Assembly: GCA_900556545.1 (NCBI GenBank) | Contig: USPE01000078.1 | Coordinates: 1 to 8,130, forward strand | Length of the DNA: 8,130 bases | Reading direction: 5' to 3' | From: an uncultured Peptococcaceae bacterium | GTDB taxonomy: Bacteria > Bacillota > Peptococcia > Peptococcales > Peptococcaceae | In this document: piece by piece, positions 5,783 to 8,130 of the stretch | Layout: every line of letters starts with the position of its first letter | Numbering within the stretch: the stretch's first letter is position 1 | Notes under the pieces: model-generated | What the model was told of the DNA's origin: nothing | Databases searched by the model: none | Seen by the model: only the letters and a program-made list of their open reading frames with translations | Position numbers and translations under genes: made by a program

Positions 5783-5810
5783 ATTATACCTTGTTATCAC
5801 AAAATTACAA
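5783..5810 (-). promoter_or_regulatory. Promoter of the AgrC-like kinase gene
   Basis: TTGTAA (5810-5805, 4 of 6) is followed by a 16-base spacer and a perfect TATAAT (5788-5783). The expected start is near 5776, leaving a leader of about 92 bases before the ATG at 5683. The spacer holds the dyad TTGTGATAACAA, so a bound protein there would block polymerase. Confidence 0.6.
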
Positions 5811-5840
5811 CCAAAAAATTGCCTAAACCTATACAAAATA

Positions 5841-5896
5841 AGACAAAAACAAACAGCCTGCTGCCATGAATACCATCATCCATAGCGGCAGGCTGT
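5841..5896 (-). terminator. Strong intrinsic terminator of the cysE-cysS operon
   Basis: ACAGCCTGC (5896-5888 on minus) pairs with GCAGGCTGT (5861-5853). The stem continues inward past one C-A mismatch for about ten more pairs with a few G-U, and closes on a short ATGG loop. TTTTTGTCTTATTTT follows. It begins 16 bases after the cysS stop. Confidence 0.93.
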
Positions 5897-5911
5897 GCTT
5901 ATGCAGTTCTG

Positions 5912-7333
5912 TTATTTTCTTTTCCAGGTAGTACCTTGTTTGGTATCTTCCAAAATGACACCAATCTCATTCAGCTGATTGCGAATCTGATCGGCCATGG
6001 CATAGTTTTTGTCAGCTCTGGCCTGTTTGCGCAGGTCAATCAGCAGATTCATCAAATCGTCCACCAAGCCGTCGTTGGCATTGTCGGCAGCGTTAAAGTC
6101 CAAGCCCATAATATTTAACAGGGCGGTATAGGTGTCTGCTGCTTTTTGCAGCGCAGCTTTGTTCAGCCCATCCTGTTTTAGGTAGGTATTGATTTCCCGC
6201 GCTGCATCAAATAACGCGGCGCTGGCCAATGCGGTGTTAAAGTCATCGTTCATGGCATCCTGAAAAGCTTCTTCAACCGCTACAATTTTTTGCAGCAGCA
6301 GGGCATCTCCGTCAGTTTCTTCGGCGGTAGCTGCTTTCAAACCATTCTGCATAGCTGCATAGCAGTTTTTCAACCGTTCCAGACCTTTTTGCGCCACTTG
6401 CAGTTTTTCATCGTCAAAGTCCAGAGGACTGCGGTACTGCACCGACAGCAGGTAAAAACGCACGGTTTCCGGATCAAATTTATCTAAAATGTCACGCAGC
6501 AAGAAGAAGTTACCCAGCGATTTGGACATTTTTTCTGAATTGATGGTGATAAATCCGTTGTGCAGCCAGTAGTTGGCCATAGGCTTACCGGTAACGCATT
6601 CGGTCTGGGCAATTTCGTTTTCGTGGTGTGGGAAAATCAAGTCCTGACCGCCGCCGTGAATATCAAACTGCTCGCCCAGGTATTTGCAGCTCATGGCAGA
6701 GCATTCAATATGCCAGCCCGGACGGCCTTTGCCCCATGGGCTATCCCATGCAGGTTCGCCCGGTTTGGCGCTTTTCCACAGGGCAAAATCCATAGGGTCC
6801 TGTTTGCGGCTGTCCACATCTACACGGGCGCCTGCCTGCATATCATCCAGATTGCGGCCGGACAGCTTGCCGTACTCTTTATATTTGCGCACAGAAAAAT
6901 ATACATCGCCGTCTATCACATAACCATAACCGGCGTCAATTATTTTTTGTACAAAGTCGATAATTTCCTGCATATGCTCGCTTACTTTAGGATATTTGGT
7001 GGCAGGCAGCACATTCAGCGCTTTTACATCTTTAAAGAATTCATCAATATAACGGGCAGCCAGCTTGATTGGATCGTCCTGTTCTTCGTTGGCCCGTTTG
7101 ATAATTTTATCATCTACATCAGTAAAGTTCTGAATGTAGGTCACTTCATAACCGCAATATGTCAGATAACGGCGAATGGTGTCAAACACCACAATAGGAC
7201 GGGCATTGCCCAAATGAATGTAGTTATAGGTAGTTGGCCCGCATACATACATCTTTACTTTGCCCGGCTCCAACGGTTTGAACTCCATTTTGGTATTATT
7301 TAAGGTGTTATGCACCATAATTGGCTTATTCAT
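5912..7333 (-). CDS. cysS: Cysteinyl-tRNA synthetase
   Basis: This class I aminoacyl-tRNA synthetase attaches cysteine to tRNA-Cys in the cytoplasm. I take the ATG at 7333 (473 aa): GGAGG at 7347-7343 directly touches the alternative ATG at 7342 but sits 9 bases from the one at 7333. Residues numbered from 7333: YVCGPT with zinc ligand Cys31, the HIGH-type HLGN at 40-43, TDVDDKII at about 71-78, Cys211 in HIECSAM, zinc ligands His236 and Glu240 in HHENE, and KMSKS at 268-272. These match the E. coli zinc site (Cys28, Cys209, His234, Glu238) within two or three positions. The C-terminal DALR helical domain and the end DTKQGTTWKRK are complete, and length is normal for the family. It overlaps the end of cysE, so translation is probably coupled. 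Nothing is missing or odd. Confidence 0.97.
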   Translation of the reverse strand: MNKPIMVHNTLNNTKMEFKPLEPGKVKMYVCGPTTYNYIHLGNARPIVVFDTIRRYLTYCGYEVTYIQNFTDVDDKIIKRANEEQDDPIKLAARYIDEFFKDVKALNVLPATKYPKVSEHMQEIIDFVQKIIDAGYGYVIDGDVYFSVRKYKEYGKLSGRNLDDMQAGARVDVDSRKQDPMDFALWKSAKPGEPAWDSPWGKGRPGWHIECSAMSCKYLGEQFDIHGGGQDLIFPHHENEIAQTECVTGKPMANYWLHNGFITINSEKMSKSLGNFFLLRDILDKFDPETVRFYLLSVQYRSPLDFDDEKLQVAQKGLERLKNCYAAMQNGLKAATAEETDGDALLLQKIVAVEEAFQDAMNDDFNTALASAALFDAAREINTYLKQDGLNKAALQKAADTYTALLNIMGLDFNAADNANDGLVDDLMNLLIDLRKQARADKNYAMADQIRNQLNEIGVILEDTKQGTTWKRK

Positions 7334-8006
7334 GCTTGGCATCCTCCAAATGTTTCATTTTTTCTTCTAAATGCATAATGCGTTCCCGCATACATTCCAG
7401 TGTAATTTCCACCGGATCGGGCAGTTTATCGTGATCCAAATCCGCCTGATGCTTGGCTTTTCGCTCGGCATCGTGCTGCATACTCTGTCCGTCTTTGGCC
7501 ACAACTTTTCCCGGAATACCCACCACAGTGCAATTATCCGGCACCGGTTTCAGCACCACTGAGCCAGCCCCAATCTTTACATTATTGCCAACTGTGAAAG
7601 AGCCTAATACTTTGGCTCCTGCACCCACCACCACATCGTTGCCGATGGTTGGATGACGCTTGCCGTTTTCTTTACCGGTGCCGCCCAGGGTAACACCCTG
7701 ATACAGCGTTACATCATTGCCAATCTCCGCCGTTTCGCCAATCACCACACCGGCGCCATGGTCAATAAACAGCCGCCGTCCCAGCTTGGCACCGGGATGG
7801 ATTTCCACTTGTGTAAAGAAACGGGCAATCTGAGAGATAAACCGCGCCAACGCAAAATGCTTTTTCTGATACAGCTTGTGAGTAATGCCCCGCTGAATCC
7901 AGATGGCATGCAAACCGGGATAGTTCAGCATGACTTCTATTTTTGTTTTAGCAGCAGGATCTCGCTCAAACACCACCTGCACATCCTCTTTCATTTGTTC
8001 AAACAT
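7326..8006 (-). CDS. cysE: Serine O-acetyltransferase
   Basis: It transfers acetyl from acetyl-CoA to L-serine, giving O-acetylserine, the precursor that sulfide converts to cysteine. The 226-aa protein is the short type lacking most of the N-terminal extension of E. coli CysE (273 aa). A helical N-terminus (1-65) precedes a left-handed beta-helix of hexapeptide repeats from about 66 to 165. Catalytic His83 sits in FIDHGAG, Glu68 occupies the position of E. coli Asp143 (EIHPGAKLG), and GGTGKENGKRHP at 108-119 is the conserved loop. The tail (about 170-226) is charged and helical and does not end in the Ile-terminated peptide that binds CysK in enterics, so I see no sign of that complex. AAGGAGG lies 6 bases before the ATG at 8006. 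Overlap with cysS reproduces the cysE-cysS order known in many Bacillota. Confidence 0.96.
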   Translation of the reverse strand: MFEQMKEDVQVVFERDPAAKTKIEVMLNYPGLHAIWIQRGITHKLYQKKHFALARFISQIARFFTQVEIHPGAKLGRRLFIDHGAGVVIGETAEIGNDVTLYQGVTLGGTGKENGKRHPTIGNDVVVGAGAKVLGSFTVGNNVKIGAGSVVLKPVPDNCTVVGIPGKVVAKDGQSMQHDAERKAKHQADLDHDKLPDPVEITLECMRERIMHLEEKMKHLEDAKHE

Positions 8007-8077
8007 AAGCAGCCTCCTTTATCTTATTGTTTCATGTTTCGCTAACTTATCTATAGCTATCTCAAGAGGGCAATATC

Positions 8078-8114
8078 TTTGCAGAAAGTCCACCTCTGGA
8101 TGGACTGTGGCAAA
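8078..8114. other. Inverted repeat upstream of cysE, unassigned hairpin
   Basis: TTTGC/GCAAA arms enclose AGTCCA/TGGACT and CC/GG pairs around a TCT loop, with small internal bulges. It lies about 70-110 bases before the cysE start. Neither side has a convincing T-run. It may be a leader structure or the end of an upstream unit outside the window. No T-box sequence (AGGGTGG.ACCGCG) is present in the 124 bases available. Confidence 0.4.
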
Positions 8115-8130
8115 CGTATTTTATGGAGCT

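Noticed and set aside
6560..7303. Long open frame on the plus strand (247 codons)
   Set aside because: It is antisense to the strongly conserved cysS gene and has no supporting ribosome site or protein-like features; an antisense shadow.
8007..8130. T-box riboswitch before cysE
   Set aside because: The AGGGTGG.ACCGCG element and a terminator with a T-run are absent from the visible leader.

Overview
The window looks like a low-to-moderate G+C member of the Bacillota, possibly a Negativicute. The grounds are the cysE-cysS operon, an AgrC-type GHKL kinase next to an AgrB-like remnant, strong GGAGG-type ribosome sites and intrinsic terminators. The exact genus cannot be read from the sequence. 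Every gene I can support lies on the minus strand, so the reading order runs from high to low coordinates.

Right part (8130 to about 5840): a conserved housekeeping operon. cysE (serine O-acetyltransferase) overlaps the start of cysS (cysteinyl-tRNA synthetase) by a few bases, and a long hairpin with a T-tract closes the operon. It couples cysteine synthesis to cysteine charging.

Middle part (about 5810 to 4026): remains of an agr-type quorum-sensing locus. A complete AgrC-like sensor histidine kinase has its own promoter with repeated TTGTGA-type boxes. It is followed by a short gene that matches the N-terminal third of AgrB (the peptide-processing membrane protease), but is broken by a one-base slip in a homopolymer and truncated before the catalytic region. 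No agrD peptide gene and no response regulator are visible. A perfect 14-base direct repeat sits just upstream of the remnant's promoter, where an AgrA/LytTR-type activator would be expected.

Left part (about 4010 to 1): an accessory array of unrecognised membrane-anchored proteins with predicted extracellular domains. In reading order these are a four-helix membrane protein with a large exported domain, split by an A8 frameshift; a 232-aa signal-anchored protein; the remnant of a paralogous start; a 117-aa three-helix protein cotranscribed with a 223-aa anchored beta-rich protein; and the beginning of a paralogue of the latter, cut by the window edge. Three copies of a 50-70 bp intergenic repeat sharing an identical 18-bp core stand before three of these starts. 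Each carries an extended -10-like element and looks like a duplicated promoter module. Together with terminators between units, this suggests a family growing and decaying by tandem duplication.

The most interesting material is the decayed agr locus beside this repeat-driven array of surface proteins. Two homopolymer frameshifts should be checked against raw reads before either gene is called truly broken.
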